Source of the DNA: Echinococcus granulosus
Lineage: Eukaryota > Platyhelminthes > Cestoda > Cyclophyllidea > Taeniidae
DNA: 19,490 bases
Direction: 5' to 3'
NCBI RefSeq assembly: GCF_000524195.1
Contig: NW_020170462.1
Location: 90,996-110,485, forward strand
Positions 7,960-17,595 of this stretch are shown piece by piece. Each line of letters opens with the position of its first letter. Position 1 is the stretch's first letter. The position numbers and the translations under genes are program-made. The notes beneath the pieces are model-generated. The model saw nothing but the letters and a program-made list of their open reading frames with translations, was not told the DNA's origin and did no database searches.

Positions 7960-8400
7960 GTCAAGACACTCTAGAAGTGGGATTGAAGGCGTGACAAGGT
8001 AAACGACTGACCTTCGCCGACTTCCTCCATCATAGATGTAGGCTTTACCGTTTTCTAGACTAAGACAACGTCTTCATGCGTCAAGAGACTTCAAATTTGT
8101 GAGGCCTTTCGCAGTCTCAAGGGTGGACAATTTCCATCTCCAAGTGGATGATTTACTAAGGCAACTCCTTTTATCAAGCCTCTTTCAGGTGCAATTGAAT
8201 TTGCCTCTTGCGGTTCCTCATGCACCAATTCCATAAACGATTTAGCTGGTAGCTCTATAAGTTGTCATTTGTCCAACTTTTCCTTCAGCAGGCTTGTTCT
8301 TAACCGCCGTATCTTTCTTCCACTATTCTTGAAGTCCTTCCAAATACAGTTGAGCGGAAAAACCTCAGGTTCTCAGTTGAAGCTGAATAACCTTTTTTAC
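7960..8400. other. No gene recognised
   Basis: I see nothing supportable: stops are frequent in all frames and no repeats or RNA genes stand out. Confidence 0.4.
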
Positions 8401-8417
8401 TGAATCATTTACAAACG

Positions 8418-8894
8418 ATGGTCCGCAGAATTCTAACTGACCATCCAAATCTTATTTCACCAGAGGCGTGGGTACGCCAGATCTCCTCGTTCATCCAATT
8501 CTTTGAATATATCGCCCCCATCGAAGGCCTTCTACCTTCCAGGCCTCCGTTAGACCGGCTGTCCAACGTTAATAATGGACAATTCCACCAACTCTTCCCC
8601 TTCATCAGATCCTGCCGAAAGCAACAAAAGTCACTGGACTACCGAAATTCCTTCCATCGTGTCTCCCTTGTCTCTTATGTCAATGAGCATTTTATGACCC
8701 AAAACAGTAAAAAAGTTGGGGGAACACCTCGGAAGCTGGGACGGGTACGGAGGTACTCCGAATCAGGTAGCCAGGGGCTCCCTTTTCTCCTCTTTAATCT
8801 GTGCACTTGCAAGGAAATCTTGCAAGTAGGAATGAACTCGCAAATCCGAAGAAAGGTAACTTCTTCTGATAAAATACCTTCCTCAGGTTTTTGA
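8418..8894 (+). CDS. Open frame of 158 codons, unidentified, with a nested frame
   Basis: An ATG at 8418 in good context (CAAACGATGG) opens a frame to TGA 8892-8894. The product is basic, beginning MVRRILTDHPNLISPEAW, with no transmembrane segment or known motif. A second frame nested in it, 8575-8697, starts at ATAATGGAC and encodes 40 residues, MDNSTNSSPSSDPAESNK and on. It is Ser/Asn/Thr/Pro-rich with N-glycosylation sequons, as in extracellular N-termini of receptors. Both cannot easily be right, and neither has a good donor or poly(A) signal. Given the window length, one chance frame of this size is expected. Confidence 0.15.
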   Translation: MVRRILTDHPNLISPEAWVRQISSFIQFFEYIAPIEGLLPSRPPLDRLSNVNNGQFHQLFPFIRSCRKQQKSLDYRNSFHRVSLVSYVNEHFMTQNSKKVGGTPRKLGRVRRYSESGSQGLPFLLFNLCTCKEILQVGMNSQIRRKVTSSDKIPSSGF

Positions 8895-9189
8895 TTGCCT
8901 AAGAAATCTAGGCCAAATGCAAGTAGTCATACTATCAGGAAGTCACCTTGGTCACTCTTAAATGATTTTTTTAACAAATAAAATTGTACCCACAGTAGGA
9001 TACTTCCTCCAGTGAGATTTATGGCTTTCCTGGACGTCTTTCTCAACAAGAAGTCATCCACATGCATCATAAATTTTTCTACCTTGTTTTCCTTTAACTC
9101 TGCGGTGTCTCTCGTGGACTTATAAGCCCAGGAGAAGTGGCATTTTGCGAGCCGAGTGGTGGGGACCCCCCCCCTAATCCAGGTCAGCT

Positions 9190-9310
9190 TCGAGTGCCCG
9201 TGCACGCGCACCGCAGTCACGTGCCACACCTAACCGCCTCCTCCTCCCTGTCCTGCCTTTCGCTTCCCCTTCTCTTTGTCCGGCGGCGCAACATCAAAGT
9301 GCCGCGCCAA
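9190..9310. promoter_or_regulatory. CpG-rich patch with CACGTG site
   Basis: This 120-base stretch holds roughly a dozen CpG dinucleotides, far more than its surroundings. It contains a GTGCACGCGCAC block and an E-box CACGTG at 9218-9223, then a pyrimidine run and GGCGGCGC. It could be a promoter-proximal element. No coding exon directly beside it is well supported, so the gene it would serve is unknown. Confidence 0.25.
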
Positions 9311-9459
9311 AGATGGGGACTAGAATATCCGCAACCACTGACGGCCTGCGTGCCTATCATTGTGTGTATGTGTGACCCGGTTTTGAGAAACAGGGCCTCT
9401 GGTACCGCCTTTGCTTTCAAGTTGTAACTCCATCGAGAGAGGTGCTCGGTTGTCAAGTC

Positions 9460-9975
9460 TGTGGCAGTGGTCGAAGGGTGAGTTTAGAGGACACAGCACA
9501 AACCCCCAGATGTGCCGCTTTGTTTGGCGAATTGGACGTACACGTCAAAGAATGGATAAACAGGTCGCAATAATGGGGCGTTTACAATAAAAAAATTTGA
9601 TGGATGAAGATTAGACTTTTAGTAAACTTTTCTCAGGTAAAGAAAAATATGGACTTAATGGATTGGAGTAAGTCGGAAGACGTTTAAAGGAGCTGAAGGA
9701 CCATGATCAGATGGTGTGGTGCGTGTCACTCACAACTGGTGTGGAGGTCAGGCAAGTCTGAAAGAAGCTTTATCATCTCAACTACAAAAGAGCTGTGGAC
9801 CTATTGGCAGAGGCTCACGGTACTGGAGTGGATATCAGTTCATAAAGAAGGGAAGGGATCTACGTGGTTCCAGATCATCTTTCTTTGAGCCTCGAACTCG
9901 TGGCTCTTGATTGTTTGGCGTCTCCGTCGGCTGGCGATGAGCTGGGGGGAGAGTAGTGATCCTAGGTCAGTGTCT
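9460..9975. other. No gene recognised
   Basis: Two overlapping short open frames occupy 9703-9910 but show no coding character, and the region is otherwise rich in stops. A consensus-like donor, CTCAG|GTAAAG, occurs near 9635 without an adjoining open exon that I can support. Confidence 0.35.
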
Positions 9976-9981
9976 TTACAG

Positions 9982-10088
9982 AAGTCATCCACTTGAAGGA
10001 GTTGGCAACTTATCAATCATTTTGAATTGCTGTGGCGGTTATTTAAAATTCAGAGTTGTGTGGGTTACTACCTGCGTGGCGTTCTCCG
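9982..10088 (+). CDS. Candidate internal exon (unidentified)
   Basis: GTCAGTGTCTTTACAG (AG at 9980-9981) and TTCTCCG|GTAAGA bracket 107 bases with one frame open throughout. That frame takes one base from the previous exon and leaves one at the end. It reads SHPLEGVGNLSIILNCCGGY at its start and VVWVTTCVAFS at its end, a hydrophobic pattern that could be membrane-spanning. An exon of this length is easily open by chance, so the splice sites carry most of the weight. Confidence 0.15.
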
Positions 10089-10099
10089 GTAAGATTATA

Positions 10100-10500
10100 C
10101 GGGTCCAGAGGCAGCAGTGACGAGGGCAGGACATGAAACCGGGCCAACAAACAATTTAAATAAGCAACCACTCTGTGTCTGTAGTGATTAATCAGGTGAA
10201 CAGCCAGTCCTACAGGAAAGTGGTAGCAACAGCAATATTGGTGAAGTCATTGTCCGCTGATGTCAACAATGGAGGCGACGGCGGTCCTTTGAACACGACC
10301 TAGTAATGACGACAACACTGATTTAAACAAAAGGTAAAAAAAGACATAACAGCACTGACGTCATCTTTTTCAAAGTGAAATATTTAGCTGTCTACAAAGT
10401 TGCCTATTGCAGACCAATTCCTTCGGATTATCGTTTTTTATGGCAGGCGGACCCAAATCACCTCCGAGACCATTAAAAATCAGTAATTCATCGGCTAGTC
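10100..10500. other. No gene recognised
   Basis: I see nothing supportable here. A few CA/AG splice-like sites occur but adjoin no open exon of note. Confidence 0.35.
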
Positions 10501-10659
10501 ACTAGTGGAAATAGTTGTCTGGTCAGGCAAAGGCGATCAACTAACTAAATTCACCTCAAATTATGGACGAAGTTATTTTTTTCACCTCCGTCTTATGTCG
10601 GCCACGCAACTTAGATCAAAGAGTACGTCAAAAAGGGCTTTTTTTGGGGAGGTGGTCAA

Positions 10660-10710
10660 AAAAACATTCCCGTCTAGACGACAAGGTAGCTTGAACGTGG
10701 ACACAGATTT
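10660..10710 (-). repeat. Possible degenerate fragment of repeat B
   Basis: GTCTAGACGACAAGG at about 10670 matches GTCTAGACGACAGGG at about 15050 in the minus copy of repeat B, in the same orientation. Similarity on either side is weak. It may be a decayed third copy or a chance match. Confidence 0.2.
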
Positions 10711-10809
10711 TTTTGTGCATCCGCTGTCATTGATATGGGGTGAAGGGTTGTCGGCCAAAATGCGAACGGTTAATCAGCCGCAGCGGGCACATGCAATCCA
10801 ATTCTAATG

Positions 10810-11480
10810 CCGAAATCAATGACGGTAACAAACAAAAATAAAGAAAAACGAGCAGTAAAGGGAGAATGAGCTTCATGTCACACAGGAGAGTGGTATGGAG
10901 TATTCTAAATCATTTATGGGCTAACGGAAGCAAGGTACGACCAACATACCGCGCAGCCCAAAGGATGTCTAAATCTCTTTAGCCAAACAGCTGTCATTAA
11001 GCTGTTGTTGCTCTGACAATGCCACAGAATTTGGAGGAAAGCCCACAAGCACAAATTAAACAAATAATAGCAGTCTAATGGAGGTGGAGGGAGAAACACT
11101 GGTTGGTTGTGTGTGAGGAGTAGCAACGGATTGCACGCAAAGAAAACAAAGACGTCTAAACGCTCTTCAGTTAGCTTCACTTCCTTGCAGAGGAATTAAT
11201 CCTCCGCAAATCTAATTTCCTATGACAAATCAAATTATGTCAGTGGGCGACTTTCTGTACAGGAAATTTAATAAAATGCCTCTATGAGAAAGAGGGAACT
11301 TCAAATAATTCAAAGTCCACCGACCTATCAAACGGCGGTTAGAGGATACCAGGTGGAAGGCTGAACCTTAGAAACGGCTACCTCGATTTGGTCATCCTCT
11401 AGACTTGACCTGACTTCCAGTAAGAACATGAAGCTCCCTTCGAGAGATTGCCTAATGCAAGAAGAGTGGAAGGGAGGAGG
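10810..11480. other. No gene recognised
   Basis: This stretch is AT-moderate with frequent stops. An 88-codon minus-strand frame (10914-11180) begins at an alternative codon position and has no recognisable features. I see no RNA genes or repeats. Confidence 0.35.
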
Positions 11481-11539
11481 TTGTTCTTCACCACCTCCAT
11501 CTACATCTGAATCGAAGTCCTTTATTTGCACCTTCCTCA

Positions 11540-12230
11540 AGGCACATATGAAAACGTAACTCCCGTTTTCAAGAAGACGTCCGCCCTGTCGTCCAGAGAG
11601 CCACAATCACCCATTTTTTTTCAGATAAATCCAACATGGGTGTAGATTTTATAACATCTGGACTTATAAACCATGCATTGCCGCCATGACCACCACCACT
11701 GCCACTGCCACTGCCACCTCCATCACTCCCTCCCATTCTATCAACAGCATTTAGGGGAATTTTTCAGCTAAATACTGGTAGTGCCGCACTGTGTCAGCCA
11801 CTTCCCTTGACGCACACGTTGATGACAACGTCTGGGACATGAAAGGCAAGGGGGGATGGCGAGGTAGATGCGGAGGGACGTAAAAAGGTCCCCCTGGGGT
11901 GTTCGAGTTCAGTTGCGCAGGCCAGAAGCGTTTGAAGTGGCGCGGACGCAGTTTTGTCGCATTTTGTGGTGATAAGGCGTGGTGAAAAACCAACGACTGG
12001 AACTGATTTTTGCTTCAGTTGGGATAGTGTGGCATAGCATGGGGTGGAGCGGATTGGAATGGGACAGTGGTGTGTCTTTGATCTCCCCTTTGCAGTCGTT
12101 TCTATCAAAAGGCAAACTTAGCGGTCTGGTGAAGTTAAAGATCGCATTCACTAAGAAGGCCACTTCAAAGGGTTGCAGATCATTGCAAATAGAGTTCCAT
12201 CAGATCGTCTCATTCCAGGGAATTCCGCCA
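11540..12230 (+). repeat. Dispersed repeat B, plus-strand copy
   Basis: This segment matches the reverse complement of 14625-15115. Colinear blocks, in order, include CC(G/A)CCCTGTCGTC(C/T)AGA, then AATCCAACATGGGTGTAGA against AATTCCAATAAGGGTGCAGA, then TTGACG(C/T)ACAC. Further on come GAACTGATTTTTGCTTCAG, CAGTTGGGAT(A/G)GTGTGGCAT and GGCCACTTCAAAG. The core 11900-12080 looks roughly 80-85 percent identical by eye. This copy carries about 100 extra bases (about 11665-11770) that include a CCACTG microsatellite. The frames are broken differently in the two copies, so it does not look like a surviving coding element. Class unknown. Confidence 0.7.
11690..11718. repeat. CCACTG hexamer microsatellite
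   Basis: CACCACCACTG is followed by three GCCACT units. The tract lies in the portion of repeat B that is absent from the other copy. Confidence 0.75.
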
Positions 12231-12639
12231 AAAACCACAGTTTATTTTAATCCTCCTTAGCTCCCCATTCTCCGATGAAACTGCCTATTTCTAATGCACC
12301 CTCCTCAACTTTTCACTTGAAAAATAAAACACGTCTCTTGCAATGCGATCAGCTAGTCATGGAGATGCTGAGATTGGGGAAAATAGCGGTGGAGGTCAAA
12401 TTCCTCAAAGTAGAGTTTTCTCCACTCAATTTTGTTAGTTGACAAATATGTTAAGAGCATGATGACCTTAAATGACCTTAGTGGGTGAATGGACTGTCTT
12501 AGCTAGGTTATCAAAACAGGCTTGTTGATTCTTACAGTGCATTTCACTCCTTTTTTTTCTTTTGACAAGAGTTTTCACTCAGATTTTGTTAAAAATACGA
12601 CATTCAAATTCCGCCAATAGCCGCAAAGACTGGGGGATT

Positions 12640-12821
12640 TGACTGCGTTGCTATGGTTGCTTGCAATGGGCTTCTTCAACAGCCAGTCAGCATGCGAAAT
12701 ACCTCAATCCAATCGCAGGATAGCACCAAACGGATTAAATGGAGCCAAATTTGTGGATGAATTCGAAGAAGAAGTAGAAAAAAGCAGACTAGATGACTGG
12801 TTTGCCTGTTCACATGGCTAG
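12640..12821 (+). CDS. Two overlapping short open frames, unidentified
   Basis: One frame from ATG 12666 encodes 51 residues to TAG 12819-12821, beginning MGFFNSQSACEIPQ, with an acidic C-terminal part (FVDEFEEEVEKS). Residues encoded just upstream in the same frame are hydrophobic (LLWLLA), but no upstream ATG exists. A second frame from ATG 12652 (GCTATGGTT) encodes 35 residues beginning MVACNGLLQQ. Neither has a recognised motif, TATA box or poly(A) signal. This is listed as a marginal candidate only. Confidence 0.1.
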
Positions 12822-12829
12822 TCGAGTTA

Positions 12830-13330
12830 CCTGGCCGTATGCCAAATTTGCTGGTGTTTATGCATACCTGTCAGAATTCATTAGCATCAAATTTCTCCAC
12901 CCTTTACGGGCTTTTAGGGGGTCTTTGTGGCTTCATACCTAGCCAACTTGCTAGCTAACCACCTAGGTAACTAGTCCACCAATTGCTTCCTTCCTCCTCT
13001 TCATGTTGCTGTCATGCTGTGACAAGGCGGCTAAAATTTGCTGTGCTCCAGGTTTTAGCTAAGTGAACTGTCCCCTGTCATTGGAAAGGAAATTTAACTA
13101 CTGAGCTAGGGAATATCTGATTCCACGCTCCGGATAACCCTGACTATTTTACGAGGCATGCGTATCTGAAGGTGGCGTTATTATTAGCTTAGGGAAGATA
13201 TGGAGGACGAGCAATTGATGGTACCTCGCCACCCTCGTGCACGCCAAACCGTACGGGAACGAAAATATTCACACAATACTACTGCCTAGCGTTCTATCCA
13301 GACTCAAATGTGTCAGAAAAAGCGGCAACT
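12830..13330. other. No gene recognised
   Basis: Several CTAG tetramers cluster between about 12800 and 12980 (GCTAGC, CCTAGG, ACTAGT). Otherwise I see nothing supportable. Confidence 0.35.
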
Positions 13331-13339
13331 TTTTTCTTT

Positions 13340-13553
13340 TCTCACTTCGACTCATCAGAAGGCCTTCCCGTGGTGGGCCGATTACTTATCCACCTCCCTC
13401 CGCCAGTATGTTGGCACATTGTCGGCTTACCCTTTCCCCCCCTCCCCTGTGTGTCTGTAAATTGACGGACGACAGGCGAAGGGGGCGTCAAAGTACGCAT
13501 TCATTGTTCGTCTCCTGTTCTTGTGGCAAGTGATAAGACGCGCCCTCTTTCAG
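13340..13553 (+). repeat. Dispersed repeat A, copy 2
   Basis: This is the partner of 3590-3788, in direct orientation. Shared blocks include TTACTTATCCACC, GTGTGTCTG, ATTGACGGACGACAGGC, GGGGGCGTCA and GATAAGACG, then a pyrimidine run ending in CAG. The match ends at the CAG (13551-13553). After it a short frame with an ATG in good context (GAGTCATGGCA) encodes only about 20 residues. The terminal pyrimidine-CAG resembles an acceptor in both copies. The copy lies between the two arms of repeat B. Confidence 0.55.
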
Positions 13554-13639
13554 GTTGGCGGACCGGTGAAGGAGTCATGGCAACTGGGGTGTGGCAAGGC
13601 GCCTCTGTTGACATGATGGATGGTGGAGTCCGGTCTTGA

Positions 13640-14620
13640 TCAAACTGAACTTTATGCCGCGATTGTAGTGCTTTGAATGCTTTGAAATCAGCGGTCTGTC
13701 CGACGATGTCGGGATGTCATCCAAGGCAGTAATGCAGATTGTTTATTCAAGGATGATTTAAAAATCAGACTAGCTGTCAAGTTCAAAGGTATTTCCGGCC
13801 CGTTCCATAGTAAACGTCCTTTCTCTGTGGCATTCAATCAGTGCAATTAAGTCGCCAACACTGTCACAAATGCATCGCCCAAAGAGGTTTTTAGCTATTA
13901 CACTTGCACTGTTCTTTATAGATGTATAAGAAGCCTTGGATACCGGAGATGGGGATCTATGAAATCATGGGAGATTTAAAAAATACAGCTTCCATTTTGT
14001 ATCACCTCTTAAATCACTTTTTAACAGTGGCACCCTCCGAGACCCATTCTTTATCACCATCGTCCTCCTTTTCTCTACCCCGACCATTCAGACGTGGAAC
14101 GTGCATCTGGTTACATAGATGAAGAGCCACAGAGCCAAATCACGGCCGACACCTCCATAGGACGTTGAGTCTACAATAGCTAGTCCACATTCCCAATTTC
14201 TGTTCCCCTCAACTTTAAAATATATTCCGACAAGGTTTTTTCTTCCCTTCTAAAATATGTCAATTTTGATTCCTCAGCGTCAGTGAGGCTACTTCTGTGG
14301 GGCGCACCAATCTTCCCTACGGCAGGATATGGTAGCCACAAAAAATTTGTAACCTTTTGGAAAGTGGTAAATGAAATTAGTTTACCACTGTACCTAAATC
14401 AAACCATTTTATTGCAGAACAAGTAACTGATGCTTGTGAGGCGAAATTACTTTGGTAAAAGCAATTTGAGGCTGTAGGTTGGAATAGTGTGGATTCAGTT
14501 ATTTTACACGACTTGGGAAATACAAGTGGTGCATTGTAAACGGATTTTGACCCAACATATGGGGTCTAGCTGGCAAATACGGAAAGGAAAGTGTGGAAAC
14601 CCCGCATCATCTCAAATGCA
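13640..14620. other. No gene recognised
   Basis: Stops are frequent and the only notable open frame (13922-14122, 66 codons from an ATG) has no motif or splice support. No RNA gene or repeat is visible to me. Confidence 0.35.
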
Positions 14621-14624
14621 GCCA

Positions 14625-15115
14625 AATTGACCCTGAATACATAAATCCTCCACTTTTCCATGTTCCACTACCGCTTTGAAGTGGCCTTTTACCCGACAGA
14701 AATCTTTTAATCCACCAGATCACTAGGCGCATTCTGGATGAAAGAGACGCCACTCTCCCTTTCCACTCCATCCCATGCCATGCCACACCATCCCAACTGA
14801 AGCACAAATCAGTTCTAGTGGTTGTTTTTTCGCCACGCCGTACCACCACACAATGTGACAAAAATTGCGTACAAACCACTTCAAACGCGTCTGTCCCGTC
14901 TAACTGAATTCGAGCACTGAAGTGGGACTTTTTGCCCCTCCGCGTTCCCCCCGCCCTCCACGTCGACGTTGCCATCATTGTGTACGTCAATGGTAGTGGA
15001 CAGCATGGACTAAAATCTGCACCCTTATTGGAATTAATTGGGCAAGTGGGTGTCTAGACGACAGGGTGGATGTCCTTCTTACAACGGTGAAAAGCAGTCG
15101 CATTTCGGGGTGTTG
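14625..15115 (-). repeat. Dispersed repeat B, minus-strand copy
   Basis: This is the inverted partner of 11540-12230, read on the minus strand from about 15115 down to 14625. It lacks about 100 bases present in the plus copy. One minus-strand frame is open across most of it (127 codons, 14607-14990). The same frame in the plus copy has several stops and frameshifts, so the open state probably reflects chance. The two copies are separated by about 2.4 kb and together form a long imperfect inverted repeat. Confidence 0.7.
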
Positions 15116-15329
15116 CGTGCATGCAGGAATTAGATGCAGACGCAATTAAAGGTGGAGGTGGGGTGGAAATTAACCTTTAAGTGCTGTGTCGTCTTTCCAT
15201 TGTCAAAAATCTCATTTCCTTTATGGGCCATCCGAGCATCCTCTCCTTGCCAACTCAAGGGTAGTTTAAGGCCAGCATCTATTTCAAGTAGCAATTCTAG
15301 GCTAACCACTTCTGTTTTAGAGTAGGATA

Positions 15330-16140
15330 CTTCTTCTATGTGGGACGATGATCATTTTTATTTCTACCTTCCCCTTTGGCAGTTCTCTATTATCTTCATC
15401 GTTGTCGGCTATGAAAGGCACCAAAGTGGTGCAGCTTTTTCAGACTTAAAAAAATATCCCATAGAGAAGGAGGGAAAGATGGGGGAGGAGGAAGAGGAAA
15501 TTATCAAGAGGGCACTAGCCTATAAAGGGATGGTAACGCTTGTTTTACTTTGTGCGGACAGAAAAAATTTACCATGTCCTTGTCGGATTTGAACAGGGTG
15601 GTGCACGCAGAGTGTCTAGACGCAGAGGCTGTATTTTGAATGACATGGGATAGCACTGGAAGAAAAAAAAGATACTTTGATGTAATTTAATGTAAAAAAA
15701 TAATCTTCCATCTAGCTTGGTGGCATTTTCACACCTGGTCAATCAATCTCGTATAAATTTTTTCTGGTCCGATGCCTCCCTAGAGCGGCAAGGATTTCTT
15801 TAACCCTAGAGGAATGGATAGAGGGGGAAAATTGTCTAAAACGAAAAGCTTTTTAAGCGCTTGAACTCTTAATCCTGAGAAAACTTGCCCTGTAAAGGTT
15901 TAATCAGCCACCTGAGATTTGTAGATGCTGTCACACATGTGTCTTTAGAAAGATGAGATTAATCAACCCAAAGAATGGTGCAGCCTTGCAACAACCCTCA
16001 AAGAAAGGAAAAATATAAAAAGCGACTGTCAAACTTGGTGACACTACTTAAAGAAGTACAGTTCATGATTAAGGAACAGAAACGGGAAGGTGAACGCATT
16101 TGAATGCTGTCCGAAGTTTTCTAAATCGGTGAGCAAAATA
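15330..16140. other. No gene recognised
   Basis: An 84-codon open frame (15338-15592) encodes a hydrophobic then Glu-rich peptide without recognised features. A TATAAAG occurs near 15520. Otherwise the sequence is A/T-rich with frequent stops. Confidence 0.35.
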
Positions 16141-16147
16141 TAGAGAG

Positions 16148-16429
16148 ATGATTTTGTGCGCAGGAGGTCCCTTTCACAGTCAACATCCCAACAGCAGCGG
16201 TGGTAGCGGCAATGCCGAAGACGTCTGGAAGATGTGTCACTCAACAGCACCTGTGACAATCAATTCGCTTTCCACCTCCCGGTCCGCGCCACCGACAGTT
16301 GCTAGACCGGTGCAGTTGTCAACGCAGCAGTTACAAAATTCAAATCGGCCATCGTTCACCTTGTCCCTCTTCAATGTCATTGTGTCAGGAATTGATACCC
16401 CTTTACTTGGCCCCCAAATAGGGATGTAG
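16148..16429 (+). CDS. Candidate small gene or terminal exon, Ser/Thr/Pro/Gln-rich
   Basis: A frame from ATG 16148 runs 93 codons to TAG 16427-16429. A 3' splice site (TTTTGTGCGCAG, AG at 16162-16163) lies just inside it, so the frame may begin as an exon at 16164. The translation is low-complexity and polar (QHPNSSGGSGNAEDVWKMC, STQQLQNSNRPS), as in linker regions of animal transcription factors. It ends in a short hydrophobic segment. No domain is recognised and no AATAAA follows nearby. Confidence 0.22.
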   Translation: MILCAGGPFHSQHPNSSGGSGNAEDVWKMCHSTAPVTINSLSTSRSAPPTVARPVQLSTQQLQNSNRPSFTLSLFNVIVSGIDTPLLGPQIGM

Positions 16430-17015
16430 AGCCAGGCAGGGAGAATCTATTATCATCCTGAGAAGTGAAGACTTGCTTGAGGTAATGCCTTATCACAAAC
16501 TCTCGTTAATCCATGTAAGATAGAATATTGGAATATAATTACAGGCCTTCGTCTAAGGTACAGCCATTCCATCGCGGGTTTGTCGGAATGGATTATCATA
16601 AAAGCCCTAGAATGTGCTCCATGGACGGCATGCGTATTTAGCCAGCGGCATTAGACTTCCTCTTCAAGAAGTAGTCCAACTTTGAAACAACATTAGTGGG
16701 TTAAAGCCAGTGCTTGAGGGTAGGAAAGTAGTTTAAACAGTCAGGCAACGAAAAGGAATTTTTTAGCTGATAATAGAACATTTCTGTCTTCTGACACTCT
16801 TGAATATTTCCTAAAATCGTCGTGCCTTACTTTTGAAGGAGGAGTTATCAAAGTGTAATGTCGGACGAATGGGAGGTTTCGGTCGATCCTCCCTATAGCT
16901 AGGTCCAGTAACTGGTTTCAAGGTACTATACTTTTCAAGTGCTTCCAAACGGCAAGGTAGCCTTTATTCTCCCTGTTACTGTTTCCCTCTCGTGTTAAAC
17001 TCACCTTTGGCTGGA
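16430..17015. other. No gene recognised
   Basis: I see nothing supportable: stops are frequent and there is no repeat or RNA gene that I can recognise. Confidence 0.35.
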
Positions 17016-17023
17016 CTAACTTG

Positions 17024-17227
17024 ATGGAGGAGATACGAAGGAGAAGTAAAAATTTACGTGAAGTGACCGGAAAAGAAAGCACTTTCCTATCTGGCCTAAA
17101 TCAAGCTGATGAGAGCTGCAGTGTTCATTATTCATGGGGAGATACGTTATTCAAGTTGGCACGAATGCCCCATTTACTATTCTACAATCTCCAGTCTAGC
17201 TTACTATCCACTGTAAGAATGGGTTAA
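17024..17227 (+). CDS. Short open frame with internal donor, unidentified
   Basis: ATG 17024 (CTTGATGGAG) opens 67 codons to TAA 17225-17227. The product begins MEEIRRRSKNLREVTGK, basic then mixed. TCCACT|GTAAGA near the end could be a 5' splice site. There is no motif or flanking signal; chance is likely. Confidence 0.12.
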   Translation: MEEIRRRSKNLREVTGKESTFLSGLNQADESCSVHYSWGDTLFKLARMPHLLFYNLQSSLLSTVRMG

Positions 17228-17319
17228 GAGGTTACTGCGTCTATCGTCTACACGCTAGCCCGATGATGGTTGAGTTCCCGTCCAAAGCATCACTAAGGCC
17301 GTCACTTCAAAAGCTCGCA

Positions 17320-17493
17320 CTACCGCTTAGACCAAAGCAGCTCGAGCATCGAATGATTAAATCCACCGTCCGATCCGCTTATCTCCTTCAAAGGAATTTC
17401 AAGTAAAAAAAAGTGTTTCCATTCCTTCTCTGTGTACCTCAGTGCTGCTGTGAGAGCGTTTTCGGTGCATTTTTTCCTGTTCTGTTCTGCGTG
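17320..17493 (-). CDS. Minus-strand candidate terminal exon (unidentified)
   Basis: The distal half of a 101-codon minus-strand frame reads as protein-like, with RNRKKCTENALTAALRYTEK-type charged sequence, then FFLLEIPLKEISGSDGG, ending LELLWSKR. AG dinucleotides near 17456 (CTCTCACAGCAG on the minus strand) could be the acceptor, but the frame extends beyond. The upstream half translates a purine tract and is unlikely to be coding. No family is recognised. Confidence 0.12.
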   Translation of the reverse strand, partial: HAEQNRKKCTENALTAALRYTEKEWKHFFLLEIPLKEISGSDGGFNHSMLELLWSKR

Positions 17494-17595
17494 TCGCGGT
17501 GTCTTTGAAACCTTACTGGTGGGGTGGAGCAAAAGACACACGTGGACGACGAGAGGGCCTGTTTTTTTTTTCTCCCTCCTCCTCTTCCTCTGTAG

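Noticed and set aside
12800..12980. Cluster of CTAG-containing 6-mers
   Set aside because: Several lie close together but show no regular spacing or larger palindrome.
14607..14990. 127-codon minus-strand frame as a transposon protein
   Set aside because: It lies wholly within repeat B; the other copy has stops and indels in the same frame, and no transposase or reverse-transcriptase motif is visible.
15575..15605. Minus-strand GTTCAAATCC resembling a tRNA B box
   Set aside because: The T-stem does not pair and no cloverleaf fits.
2375..17544. CACGTG E-boxes at 2375, 5071, 9218 and 17539
   Set aside because: Four sites in 19.5 kb is about the chance expectation for a 6-base word; only the one in the CpG-rich patch is mentioned.
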